Source: Dyadobacter endophyticus
Lineage (GTDB): Bacteria; Bacteroidota; Bacteroidia; Cytophagales; Spirosomataceae
DNA length: 64,000 bases
Reading direction: 5' to 3'
NCBI RefSeq assembly: GCF_014641595.1
Contig: NZ_BMIA01000002.1
Location: 62,001 to 126,000, forward strand
The notes under the pieces were generated by a model. It was not told where the DNA came from, made no database searches, and was given only the letters and a program-made list of their open reading frames with translations. Both the position numbers and the translations under genes were made by a program. Of this stretch, positions 40,627 through 49,154 are shown in pieces; the first letter of the stretch is position 1; each line of letters begins with the position of its first letter.

Positions 40627-41409
40627 CTACCAAAATTCAATGGTGGCCTGAATGGGATAGTGATCAGAAACGTCCGGATAATTCCTGATAACCTTGTAGT
40701 TTTTAATGCGAACTCTGTTATTGAGCAAGGCAAAAATGTAATCGAGCCGGTCGCCCGGTAAACCTTCGTTCCAGGTTTGCATTTGTGACCCGTGGGCAGC
40801 GTCCTGCCATTTTTTACGGAACGAGAAATAAGGCTGTTCATTCGGTCTCGCCCCCATATCCATTCCTAAAAGCACGGGCTGGACGCTGTTGACGAGCATT
40901 TGATTGATGTATGCGGCCTGCAACGCACGGTCCATCACGGAAGCATATTCGAGCCGGGAGTTGCAAAACCGGAAGGTAACCGACCTCGACAGCCTGATCA
41001 GCCCGCATTGGAGCACTTTCGGATCGGAGCCGGGCGTCCGCGGCAGGCTGATTATCTGCGTTTTCTCAAACGGCCAATTCGAAAGTATACCCACGCCCTG
41101 CGTCCCGTTTTCGGAGGTGTCGGCGACCGCATACGAGTAGTACATGCCCGTCTGCGCGGCGATCTGCCTCAACTGAAACTGCACCTTCCCCTTGTCCGTC
41201 AGGCTGTCGACCGCCTGCAATGCCACAAGATCGGGGTCATTTTCCTTAATTATCCTTAATATATCCCTCAGATTCGACTCGTCGTCTACATTAAGGCCAT
41301 GCCGGATGTTGAAACTCATCAACTTCACTTCCACAGCCTGACGGGGCTGCGATGAAAGCAATGCAAATGATAAAATAAGGATGGATAATGCGTAAAGTAA
41401 TCTGCTCAA
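40627..41409 (-). CDS. Exported EEP-fold protein with degenerate active site
   Basis: 260 residues with an N-terminal hydrophobic signal (LLYALSILILSFALLSS). The endonuclease/exonuclease/phosphatase fold is recognisable from KLMSFNIRHG (Asn34), PDLVALQ, GDRLDYIF (Asp223) and VSDHYP (Asp249, His250). Several catalytic positions are changed: the metal-binding Glu of the LQE motif is Ala66 (codon GCG at 41212-41214), the THL His is Arg152 (NSRLEY), and the GDxN Asn is Gly186 (GMDMGARP). It is therefore probably a non-catalytic member. It sits 3 bases ahead of lutA and 37 after the mutarotase gene, inside the deoxysugar operon. Role unknown, perhaps binding a sugar or phosphate ligand. Confidence 0.75.
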   Translation of the reverse strand: MSRLLYALSILILSFALLSSQPRQAVEVKLMSFNIRHGLNVDDESNLRDILRIIKENDPDLVALQAVDSLTDKGKVQFQLRQIAAQTGMYYSYAVADTSENGTQGVGILSNWPFEKTQIISLPRTPGSDPKVLQCGLIRLSRSVTFRFCNSRLEYASVMDRALQAAYINQMLVNSVQPVLLGMDMGARPNEQPYFSFRKKWQDAAHGSQMQTWNEGLPGDRLDYIFALLNNRVRIKNYKVIRNYPDVSDHYPIQATIEFW

Positions 41410-41446
41410 CCTGTTCGAATGCTAGTTCATACTACAACCTTTATTC

Positions 41447-41776
41447 TTAGAGGGCAAATATCTGGTCCATTAATACCCATTTTTCACCGGGTTTCGCAGT
41501 GGGTAAAGCCTGCTGGTATTTCCACATGAGCTGCTCCCATTCCTGTACTTTCGGATTGTCGGCATCCATCTGGGATTTTGTTTCAAAACTGAAATCGTCT
41601 TCCGTTTCCATGATCATGAAAAGGCGGTTACCTACGCGGTAAATGTCCATCACCGTAATGCCGGCACTGGTAATGCTCTTGTGAATTTCGGGCTGAATCT
41701 GTTTGTGATAGCCCTCATACTCCGCAATCATTTGTGGATCGTCAACCAAATCCACCGCAAGACAATATCTTTTCAT
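41447..41776 (-). CDS. L-rhamnose/L-fucose mutarotase family protein
   Basis: 109 residues, full length for the RhaM-type (DUF718) ferredoxin-like family: MKRYCLAVDLVDDPQMIAEY, ITVMDIYRVGNRLFMIMETE, and DADNPKVQEWEQLMWKYQQA. These enzymes interconvert alpha and beta anomers of 6-deoxy-hexoses in the cytosol. Annotation tools call it L-rhamnose mutarotase, but family members also sit in L-fucose loci, and the neighbours here fit fucose. The start is 8 bases from the lactonase stop, so they are co-transcribed. Confidence 0.88.
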   Translation of the reverse strand: MKRYCLAVDLVDDPQMIAEYEGYHKQIQPEIHKSITSAGITVMDIYRVGNRLFMIMETEDDFSFETKSQMDADNPKVQEWEQLMWKYQQALPTAKPGEKWVLMDQIFAL

Positions 41777-41784
41777 ATTCTTAA

Positions 41785-42615
41785 TTAAATATCGAGGTTG
41801 TAAAATCGCCTCGCATTATTCCCCATTACATCGCGCACTTCGTCGTCGGAGAACATGCTCAGGTAATCGGTCAGAATGCCTTTTGCACCTTCGTACTCAC
41901 CAGCCACGAGGCATACCGGCCAATCGGAGCCGTACATGATCCTCTCCGTACCGAAAGCTTCGAAAACCACATCCAGATAGGGCCTGAAATCGGCTTTTCC
42001 CCAATGCTGCCAGTTGGCTTCGGTGACCATACCCGAGACTTTGCAGTGCACATTTGGTAATTCGGCCAGCCGGCGTATGTCCTCGGCCCAGGGTTGCAAT
42101 TCCTGCGCTTTGATCAAAGGTTTGGCAATATGGTCCAGCACAAAATGCACATTCGGCAACCGTACGGCAAAGTTGTAGGCTTCTTTTAGTTGATTTTGGT
42201 AAATCAGGATATCGTAGGTAAAGTCAAACGCTACCAGCTGGCCTACTCCTTTGATAAATTCAGGTTGCAGCAAAAAGCCTTCCGGCTGCCCTTGCGCTAC
42301 GTGACGGAAACCCTTCAATTTTTCAAACTGGGAATACCTTTCGAGCTGATCGTAAAGATTCACAGTCCGGAGATCAACCCAGCCCACGACACCTCTGACA
42401 AAATCGTTGGCCTCCGCCAGATGAAGCAGGAACTCCGTTTCCGAATCCGTTTGGGAAGCCTGCACAGCTACACAGCCATCGACTTTATTGGCCTTCAAAA
42501 CGGGCCACAGATCCTCGGGTAGAAAATTCCGCCGGATTACCTCCATTTCGGGTGTAATCCACGAATCACGTTCCTCGTCAAATATCCAGAAATGCTGGTG
42601 ACTGTCAATTACCAT
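41785..42615 (-). CDS. Amidohydrolase, probable L-fucono-1,5-lactonase
   Basis: 276 residues, amidohydrolase family 2 TIM barrel. The metal-binding H-x-H is in VIDSHQHFWIFDEE (His6, His8); VLDHIAKP supplies a later His and MYGSDWPVCL the catalytic Asp. Close families open aldonolactones in non-phosphorylative sugar pathways: L-fuconolactone to L-fuconate or L-rhamnonolactone to L-rhamnonate. It lies 3 bases after the FAH-type hydrolase gene and 8 before the mutarotase gene. The exact sugar is inferred from context. Confidence 0.85.
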   Translation of the reverse strand: MVIDSHQHFWIFDEERDSWITPEMEVIRRNFLPEDLWPVLKANKVDGCVAVQASQTDSETEFLLHLAEANDFVRGVVGWVDLRTVNLYDQLERYSQFEKLKGFRHVAQGQPEGFLLQPEFIKGVGQLVAFDFTYDILIYQNQLKEAYNFAVRLPNVHFVLDHIAKPLIKAQELQPWAEDIRRLAELPNVHCKVSGMVTEANWQHWGKADFRPYLDVVFEAFGTERIMYGSDWPVCLVAGEYEGAKGILTDYLSMFSDDEVRDVMGNNARRFYNLDI

Positions 42616-42618
42616 ATA

Positions 42619-43482
42619 TTAAACCGCCTTCCAGGCAATAGCTTCTTGTTTCTGCGAACCTAGTTTTTCAATACCCAATTCTACCACGTCACCTGGTTTC
42701 AGGTAAACAGGCGGCTTCATACCTAGTCCTACACCTGCTGGTGTACCGGTCGTGATCACGTCTCCCGGAAGTAAAGTCATGAACTGGCTCAGGTAGCTTA
42801 CCAGGAAAGGGATCTGGAAAATCATGTCCGATGTATTACTATCCTGGATTTTCTTGCCGTTGAGCACGAGCCACAGGTCGAGGTCGTTGGCATTGCCAAC
42901 TTCATCGGAAGTTACCAGGTAAGGTCCCAACGGCGCGAAAGTGTCGTTACTTTTACCTTTTACCCATTGTCCGCCACGCTCCATCTGAAACGCCCGTTCC
43001 GAATAATCGTTATGAACCGCGTAACCAGCTACGTAATCCAATGCATTAGCCTCGTCGACGTAACTCGTCTTTTTACCAATCACTACTGCCAACTCTACTT
43101 CCCAGTCGGTTTTCTCCGAATTTCTCGGGATAATTACCTGATCGAACGGGCCGCACAATGCAGAAGTTGATTTGAAGAAAATGATCGGCTCCTTCGGAAG
43201 TTCCGTCGCACCCGACTCGTAAGCATGTTTGGCATAGTTCATACCAATGCAGACGATCTTAGAAGGACGCGCCACGCAGGAACCGTAGCGGAAACCGTCC
43301 TCCACTTTTGGCGCGGAGGCCGCGCTGGTTTCCAGCCAGCTTGCCAGACGGGTTATACCGTCGGTCGCGAAGAATTTCTCGTTATAATCTTCACCAAATG
43401 CCGAAACATCCAGCTTCGTACCGTCGGCCAATTCTACGCCCGGCTTTTCATTTTCAAATGCACCAAATCGGAAAAGTTTCAT
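42619..43482 (-). CDS. FAH-family hydrolase, probable 2,4-diketo-3-deoxy-L-fuconate hydrolase
   Basis: 287 residues, fumarylacetoacetase C-terminal fold. Motifs: CIGMNYAKHAYESG, DWEVELAVVIGK and GYAVHNDYSERAFQMERGGQ with the metal ligands, SNDTFAPLGPYLVT, and GDVITTGTPAGVGLGM. In the non-phosphorylative fucose/rhamnose routes this enzyme cleaves the 2,4-diketo-3-deoxy acid to pyruvate and L-lactate. That output matches the lut genes nearby. FAH enzymes are promiscuous by family, so substrate is an inference from the operon. Confidence 0.87.
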   Translation of the reverse strand: MKLFRFGAFENEKPGVELADGTKLDVSAFGEDYNEKFFATDGITRLASWLETSAASAPKVEDGFRYGSCVARPSKIVCIGMNYAKHAYESGATELPKEPIIFFKSTSALCGPFDQVIIPRNSEKTDWEVELAVVIGKKTSYVDEANALDYVAGYAVHNDYSERAFQMERGGQWVKGKSNDTFAPLGPYLVTSDEVGNANDLDLWLVLNGKKIQDSNTSDMIFQIPFLVSYLSQFMTLLPGDVITTGTPAGVGLGMKPPVYLKPGDVVELGIEKLGSQKQEAIAWKAV

Positions 43483-43540
43483 AATGTATCGTTTGGCTTC
43501 CGGCGCGCAGCTTTCGGCCTGATTAGGTTATAGGGTTGTA

Positions 43541-44314
43541 TTAATTATTCAATTTTTCAAAACCGCCATCGATCAGATAATCGCAGCCGGTGATAAAACC
43601 TGCTTCGTCCGAGCAGAGGTATAATGCCAGTGCACCAATCTCCTCGGGCTTCGCCATACGGCCAATGGGCTGTGTTTTAGACAGTTTCTCAAACATTTCC
43701 TGCTCTTTGCCCGGATAGTTTTTGGATATGAAACCATCCACAAAAGGCGTATGCACGCGGGCAGGCGAAATGCTGTTGCAACGGATATTGTCGGCCAGAT
43801 AATCGCGGGCGACAGACAATGTCATGGAATAAACCGCCCCTTTTGCAGTAGAATAAGCAAAGCGGTCGGGTATTCCTACTGTTGCTGCAATAGAGGCCAT
43901 GTTCAAAATCACCCCTCCTCCATTGGATTTCAAGTGGGGAATGGTGGCTGCCAGGCAGTTGTAAACACCTTTTACATTGATATTGATGACCCTGTCAAAA
44001 TCTATTTCGGCAGTCGTATCCGCCTTGCCGATGTGCGCGATCCCCGCATTGTTGACCAGGATATTGATTGGATGTTGCTCCGCGATGGCATTGATAATGT
44101 TGATGACATCCGCTTGCTTGGAGATGTCCAGTGCGTGTGCCTCAGCTTGTCCGCCATCCGCAGTGATTTCATTCACCACCTGGTTGGCCAGATCAATGTT
44201 GAGTTCGAGAATGTGCACGTAAGCACCCTGCTTCGCGAAAGTTTTAGAGATCGCCAATCCGATCCCGCTCGCGCCACCGGTTACCAGTGCTGTTTTTCCT
44301 GTTAGATTGAACAT
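43541..44314 (-). CDS. SDR dehydrogenase, probable 2-keto-3-deoxy-L-fuconate dehydrogenase
   Basis: 257 residues from the ATG at 44314 (MFNLTGKTALVTGGASGIGL); an earlier ATG at 44335 lies at the edge of a palindrome. Classical short-chain dehydrogenase: TGGASGIG cofactor loop, NNAG, catalytic Ser in MASIAA, YSTAK (Tyr-x-x-x-Lys), and PARVHTPFVDGF. The C-terminus ends GCDYLIDGGFEKLNN. It would oxidise the C4 hydroxyl of 2-keto-3-deoxy-L-fuconate with NAD+. It could instead be the first-step L-fucose dehydrogenase, and only one SDR is present. It is separated from the dehydratase by the 304-base palindrome region. Confidence 0.87.
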   Translation of the reverse strand: MFNLTGKTALVTGGASGIGLAISKTFAKQGAYVHILELNIDLANQVVNEITADGGQAEAHALDISKQADVINIINAIAEQHPINILVNNAGIAHIGKADTTAEIDFDRVININVKGVYNCLAATIPHLKSNGGGVILNMASIAATVGIPDRFAYSTAKGAVYSMTLSVARDYLADNIRCNSISPARVHTPFVDGFISKNYPGKEQEMFEKLSKTQPIGRMAKPEEIGALALYLCSDEAGFITGCDYLIDGGFEKLNN

Positions 44315-44330
44315 AGTTGGTTGGTCTAGC

Positions 44331-44584
44331 CCCAAGGCCGAAGCCTTGGGTTAATGATAGTTGTGCTTGTTGCTCTTGGACAAAAGATTTTGCTATTGCT
44401 CTTCCTTTGCTCTGGGTCCGGGGGATAAAGCCCCCGGCAATGGATTTGACATCTTACCTGATGCAACGTTGGACCGCTTTTGATTTGCTTCGCAAATTGC
44501 CAGCAATCTTACTTTTGCTTTGGGTCCGGGGATAAAGCCCCCAGCAATAGGTTTTATTCCAATACCGTCGGTTTTAACCGACGG
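44331..44584. repeat. Cluster of REP-like palindromes inside the deoxysugar operon
   Basis: Several hairpins lie in 254 bases. Unit A (44331-44350) has a perfect 8-bp stem CCCAAGGC/GCCTTGGG with a CGAA loop. Unit B (44418-44437) has a 7-bp stem CCGGGGG/CCCCCGG. Unit C (44526-44543) is a weaker near-copy of B, sharing GGGTCCGGGG, ATAAAGCCCCC and GCAAT. Unit D (44565-44584) is a perfect 20-base palindrome CCGTCGG-TTTTAA-CCGACGG. A small ATTTGC/GCAAAT dyad lies at 44483-44497. None has a T-tract, so they are not ordinary terminators. The region 44315-44618 has no credible gene. Confidence 0.8.
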
Positions 44585-44618
44585 AAAAGAACTAGCCGCA
44601 GAGCCCGGAATAGCGCTA

Positions 44619-46274
44619 TTATAGTGACACGCCCCTTTTCCAGGGGATAAAATCATCCTGCCCCAGTTGCTGTGCTTTGGTAAGTTCACCACTTGCCACC
44701 TTGATCACGTATTCAAGCAATGCTTCGGCATTTTGCTCGATAGTTTGCGTGCCGTCTACCACCGCTCCGCAGTCGAAATCGATCACGTCGGGCATGCGTT
44801 GCGCGAGCGCCGAGTTGGTGGCAACTTTGGCAACCGGGCAAATCGGGTTACCTGTCGGGGTACCGAGGCCGGTGGTGAAAAGGATAATGTTGGCACCTGC
44901 TGCCGTCTGGCCGGTAGTTGCTTCCACGTCGTTCCCGGGTGTGCACACGAGGTGCAAACCGGATTCCGTCGCGCGTTCGGTGTAGTTCAAAACGTCGGAA
45001 ACGTATGCATTACCGCCTTTCTTGGCTGCTCCGGCAGATTTGATCGCGTCGGTGATCAGGCCGTCCTTGATATTACCCGGCGAAGGGTTGAAGGCAAATG
45101 CGGAACCTACTGCCTCGGCTTTGCCTGCGTAGTCGCGCATCAATTTTTCAAATTTTGCCGCTTTTTCTTCGGTTACACAGCGGTTAAGGAGCTCCTGCTC
45201 TACTCCATTCAATTCCGGGAATTCCGCCAGAAGTGTTTGCCCGCCCAGACCAACGACCAGATCTGAAAGGTGACCAAGTACCGGGTTCGCTGAAATACCT
45301 GAGAAACCATCAGAGCCACCGCATTTCAGACCTACTGAAAGTTTAGATAGCGGTGCGTCGGAGCGTTCAAACTCGTTGATTTTAGTCAAACCCACGAAAG
45401 TTTCCTTGATCGCGCCCGACATCAATGAATATTCTGTTCCCTTCTGATGCTCGAATGCAAAGAATGGCTTATTGAAATGTGGGTCACGCTTACGGATTTC
45501 GTCTTCTAGTGTTTTCAGCTCCGAGTTCTGGCAGCCGAGGCTCAGCACTGTAATGCCGGCCACATTGGGATGCACTGCATAAGCCGCGAACAACGAGCAT
45601 AATGTATTGGCATCCAGCCGTGTACCGCCGCAACCACCTTCATGTGTAAGGAATTTGACTCCATCCACATTCTTGAACGGACGTTCTGGTTTCTTTTTCG
45701 CAGCTGCGGGAGCGTCTACAAAAGTTTCGAGGTTTTTAATGGTCCGCATATCGCCCTGCTGGTACAAATGTAGGAATTCGCGCACCTGGTCGCGGTACAT
45801 ATCGGTTTGCGCATAGCCGAGCTCGCGCTCGAATGCGTCCTTCATGATGAGCACGTTGCGGTTCTCGCAAAACACAAGCGGCACCACGAGCCAGTAGTTG
45901 TAGGTTCCTACACGGCCGTCTTCGCGGTGGTATCCTTTGAAAGTACGGTTTTGCCAATGACTTACGTCCGGCTGGGTGTAAGAATATGGTTTACGGTTCG
46001 CGGTACTGTAATCGTGCGCGTCGTGTTTCAGGTTGAATGTCGTGATCGGCTCGCCTTTTTTGATCGGCTGCGTGGCTCGTCCCACGAGCACGCCATACAT
46101 AATGATGGCGCCACCGGTGTCAATATCCTCCGTAACGAATTTGTGCTTGGCCGAAACGCCGTATTGAAGATTGTAGAGATTCCCCTCATACGTCACGTCC
46201 GCGCCTGCGGGCTGATCGCGCAAGGCCACGATGACATTGTCGGAAGGGTGAACTTTCAGGAATTGGGACGCCAT
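44619..46274 (-). CDS. UxaA-family dehydratase, probable L-fuconate dehydratase
   Basis: 551 residues from the ATG at 46274 (MASQFLKVHPSDNVIVALRD); the open frame runs 19 codons further but adds non-homologous sequence. An N-terminal SAF domain (about 1-95) is fused to the altronate/galactarate dehydratase core: YHREDGRVGTYNYWLVVPLV, THEGGCGGTR, LSLGCQNSEL, LKCGGSDGFSGISANP, and TTGLGTPTGNPICPV. Conserved cysteines suit the Fe-dependent family. In this operon its likely substrate is L-fuconate, giving 2-keto-3-deoxy-L-fuconate, in place of the enolase-type dehydratase known from Xanthomonas. Altronate remains possible, but no other uronate gene is nearby. It is the first gene of the run. Confidence 0.85.
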   Translation of the reverse strand: MASQFLKVHPSDNVIVALRDQPAGADVTYEGNLYNLQYGVSAKHKFVTEDIDTGGAIIMYGVLVGRATQPIKKGEPITTFNLKHDAHDYSTANRKPYSYTQPDVSHWQNRTFKGYHREDGRVGTYNYWLVVPLVFCENRNVLIMKDAFERELGYAQTDMYRDQVREFLHLYQQGDMRTIKNLETFVDAPAAAKKKPERPFKNVDGVKFLTHEGGCGGTRLDANTLCSLFAAYAVHPNVAGITVLSLGCQNSELKTLEDEIRKRDPHFNKPFFAFEHQKGTEYSLMSGAIKETFVGLTKINEFERSDAPLSKLSVGLKCGGSDGFSGISANPVLGHLSDLVVGLGGQTLLAEFPELNGVEQELLNRCVTEEKAAKFEKLMRDYAGKAEAVGSAFAFNPSPGNIKDGLITDAIKSAGAAKKGGNAYVSDVLNYTERATESGLHLVCTPGNDVEATTGQTAAGANIILFTTGLGTPTGNPICPVAKVATNSALAQRMPDVIDFDCGAVVDGTQTIEQNAEALLEYVIKVASGELTKAQQLGQDDFIPWKRGVSL

Positions 46275-46298
46275 ATTAATGTTCAGGTGAATGGTAAT

Positions 46299-46312
46299 CT
46301 GGTATATTCCAG
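46299..46312. promoter_or_regulatory. Palindromic site in the divergent AraC/dehydratase region
   Basis: CTGGTATATTCCAG, an almost perfect dyad (CTGG...CCAG) 25 bases from the dehydratase start. It could be an operator, but AraC proteins usually bind direct repeats, so its meaning is open. Confidence 0.3.
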
Positions 46313-46449
46313 TGGTTTTCGGTAAAGCCAAATAGAATATATCAGCAAAACAACAGAATTATTTGAATACTATGAACTCAGACATTAGCAAATTTTTCAA
46401 CTATATTGGCATATATTTCTCTTTTACGGTTTTAATCATGTAATTATTT

Positions 46450-47358
46450 GTGAAACCGCAGCTACTTAAAGTACCGAAAGGGCTACAAAAGTCTTTCAGC
46501 ATCCGCCGTGACGTTGTATTGTACTTCTACAACCGCTGGCATTACCATCCTGAATTAGAGCTTATTCACATCGAACAGGGCTCGGGGACGCAGTTCGTTG
46601 GCGACAACATCCGAAATTTCCAAAGCGGGGACCTCCTGCTGATCGGCCCCAACCTCCCGCATTACTGGCGCTGTGATGAAAAGTACTTCCATCGGGGCAG
46701 CCAGCTTTATGCACAGGCTACTGTCGTCCATTTTTCGGAAGATATTTTTGGAAAAACCTTCCTCGCACTGCCCGAAAACAAGGCCATTCACGATTTGCTC
46801 GTCAAAGCCCGGCTTGGCATGAAGATACTCGGCGAAGGGACCGACAAAGTAAAAACGCTGCTCCGCGAGCTCCTCAACCAGACCAACGGCAACCCGATCA
46901 TCTCGTTAATGCAAATACTCGAAACACTGGCGCATTGTGAGGAGATCAACCTGCTTTCCAACACGCAGTACCAGAACGAGTACGACCAGTACGACACCGA
47001 CCGCATCAACCATATCTACCAATACTCGATCTCCAATTTCCAGAAGAAGATCTCGATTGAAGAAATCGCCGAAGTCGCCAACATCAGCCCGCATTCATTT
47101 TGCAGGTATTTCAAAAGCCGTAGCCGCAAAACCTACTCGCAGTTTCTGCTGGAACTCAGGATCGGGCATGCTTGTAAACTGCTTTCCGAAAACCGCATTT
47201 CCGTTGCGCAGGTTTGTTTCGAAAGCGGCTTCAACAACTTTGCCAACTTCAACAAATATTTCAAACTCCACACCGGCAAGAGTCCGATGCAATACCAAAA
47301 GGAATTCCGGAAAATTCCTATTTCAGGCCATCTGCCCACTTTTAACACAGCATTATGA
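46450..47358 (+). CDS. AraC family transcriptional regulator
   Basis: 302 residues from a GTG start (MKPQLLKVPKGLQKSF). N-terminal cupin-like ligand domain (NRWHYHPELELIHIEQGSGT, GDLLLIGPNLPHYW) and C-terminal double helix-turn-helix (ISIEEIAEVANISPHSFCRY, ISVAQVCFESGFNNFANFNK, GKSPMQYQKEF). Divergent from the dehydratase gene across 175 bases, so it probably activates the sugar operon in response to a pathway sugar or acid. Its stop overlaps the adenine deaminase start (ATGA), meaning both are made from one mRNA. Confidence 0.9.
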   Translation: MKPQLLKVPKGLQKSFSIRRDVVLYFYNRWHYHPELELIHIEQGSGTQFVGDNIRNFQSGDLLLIGPNLPHYWRCDEKYFHRGSQLYAQATVVHFSEDIFGKTFLALPENKAIHDLLVKARLGMKILGEGTDKVKTLLRELLNQTNGNPIISLMQILETLAHCEEINLLSNTQYQNEYDQYDTDRINHIYQYSISNFQKKISIEEIAEVANISPHSFCRYFKSRSRKTYSQFLLELRIGHACKLLSENRISVAQVCFESGFNNFANFNKYFKLHTGKSPMQYQKEFRKIPISGHLPTFNTAL

Positions 47359-48995
47359 AAGCCAACCTCGTCAATATCTTCGAAAAGATCATCCACGAAG
47401 CTGAAATCCATATCACCGGAAAGCATATTTCAAAAATCGAGGTTACCGGTCCGGAGAACCCTGCATTACCTTATATATTACCGGGGTTCACGGATGCACA
47501 CGTGCATGTGGAAAGCTCGATGCTCACGCCCGCGCAGTTTGCCAGACTGGCGGTGGTACATGGGACGATCGCGACGGTGTCCGACCCGCACGAAATTGCA
47601 AATGTGCTGGGCGTCGAAGGCGTGCATTTCATGATCGAAGACGGTAAGCGCGTTCCTTTCAAGTTCTGCTTCGGCGCTCCCTCGTGCGTACCCGCGACGG
47701 TTTTTGAAACCGCAGGTGCCACCGTGGACGCGGAGCAAGTGGGCCAGTTGCTTGCCAGTGATGATATAGGTTATCTGGCGGAGGTAATGAATTTTCCAGG
47801 GGTTTTGAACGAAGACCCCGACATGACAGCAAAGCTCAACTGGGCGAAACATTTTAATAAGGTAATAGACGGCCATGCCCCAGGCCTGCGCGGCGCGGCG
47901 GCAAAGCAATATGCCGGTTACGGAATTAGTACCGACCATGAATGCTTTACCTACGCGGAAGCGCGCGAAAAAATTGATTACGGTGTCAAAATTCTGATCC
48001 GCGAGGGTAGCGCAGCCCGGAATTTCGATGCGCTGATCCCGCTCGTAGACGAGTTTCCCGACCGCGTTATGTTCTGTTCCGACGACAAACATCCGGACAA
48101 CCTCGTCGAAGGGCATATTAATGTACTCGTGAAACGTGCGCTGGCGCTTGGTTACGACCTTTGGAATGTGCTCCAAGCTGCCTGCATTAACCCTGTGATC
48201 CATTACAGTCTGAATGTAGGGTTGCTGCGCGAAGGCGATGCTGCCGATTTTATCGTCGTCGATAATACAAGCTCATTCAACATTCTCGAAACCTGGATTG
48301 ACGGCGGGCTGGTCGCGAAACGGGGCGCGTCATTCATAACTGATTTGCGCAGTGAACATCCCAACCATTTTGCATGCGGACTGAAAACCGCGGCGGATTT
48401 TAAATATCCTGTAAAAAAGTCCGAAACGCAGATCAGGGTGATCGAGACTTTGGATGGTCAATTGGTTACAAATGAATGGATAACGGACGCAAAAATTATT
48501 CACGGCGCAATAGTACCTGACCTCGATAAGGACGTATTAAAAATAGTGGTGGTAAATCGCTATTCGGCGGCTCCGGTGGCCGGCCGCCCGGCAGTTGCAT
48601 TCATCCGCAATTTCGGATTGAAGCAGGGCGCGCTGGCCTCGTCGGTCGCGCACGATTCGCATAATATAATTGCTATCGGATGCGACGACGAGAGTATTGC
48701 CCGGGCTGTGAACCTGATCATCGGGGCGAAGGGCGGCGTGTCGGCCGTAGGTGGCGGAGAGGAGCACTTGCTGGAACTGCCCATCGCCGGATTAATGACC
48801 GATCAGGACGGTTACCAAGTGGCTGAAAGTTACATAAAAGTCGATCATTTTGTAAAAGAAGTGCTCGGATCGACCTTAAAATCACCATTTATGTCGCTGT
48901 CGTTCATGGCATTACTGGTGATACCCTCGCTGAAACTGAGCGATAAGGGGCTTTTTGACGGGGAAAATTTCAAGTTTACCATGCCAAGTTTATAA
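47355..48995 (+). CDS. ade: Adenine deaminase
   Basis: 546 residues, full length for bacterial Ade. It converts adenine to hypoxanthine and ammonia. Amidohydrolase metal ligands are visible: GFTDAHVHVESSML (H-x-H), SDPHEIANVLG, GHAPGL, STDHECFTYAEA and CSDDKHPDNLVEGH. The C-terminal Ade domain includes SSVAHDSHNI and GGGEEHLLELPIAGLM. The start codon overlaps the araC stop (ATGA). The coupling to a sugar regulator is unexplained; chance adjacency or shared carbon/nitrogen control are both possible. Confidence 0.94.
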   Translation: MKANLVNIFEKIIHEAEIHITGKHISKIEVTGPENPALPYILPGFTDAHVHVESSMLTPAQFARLAVVHGTIATVSDPHEIANVLGVEGVHFMIEDGKRVPFKFCFGAPSCVPATVFETAGATVDAEQVGQLLASDDIGYLAEVMNFPGVLNEDPDMTAKLNWAKHFNKVIDGHAPGLRGAAAKQYAGYGISTDHECFTYAEAREKIDYGVKILIREGSAARNFDALIPLVDEFPDRVMFCSDDKHPDNLVEGHINVLVKRALALGYDLWNVLQAACINPVIHYSLNVGLLREGDAADFIVVDNTSSFNILETWIDGGLVAKRGASFITDLRSEHPNHFACGLKTAADFKYPVKKSETQIRVIETLDGQLVTNEWITDAKIIHGAIVPDLDKDVLKIVVVNRYSAAPVAGRPAVAFIRNFGLKQGALASSVAHDSHNIIAIGCDDESIARAVNLIIGAKGGVSAVGGGEEHLLELPIAGLMTDQDGYQVAESYIKVDHFVKEVLGSTLKSPFMSLSFMALLVIPSLKLSDKGLFDGENFKFTMPSL

Positions 48996-49154
48996 AACCC
49001 GGGTGTTTTCAGGAAATAGCATCATTAACCTTTGAAATATAATTTTATGACGAAAATATTTTTAAAATATGTTTTTTTATAAATATATTTACAAGTGTAA
49101 TAATGACATTATTCACAATCATTCCTAACCCCAATTCCAAATCCTTTCCAAACA

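Noticed and set aside
44331..44584. Repeat cluster as a possible CRISPR array
   Set aside because: Units differ in sequence and length and are irregularly spaced, with no constant repeat or spacer size and no cas genes.
41447..46274. Reading the operon as L-rhamnose rather than L-fucose degradation
   Set aside because: Not excluded, but the UxaA-type dehydratase together with the mutarotase and lactonase matches known fucose loci such as that of Campylobacter better; no rhamnose isomerase, kinase or aldolase is present.
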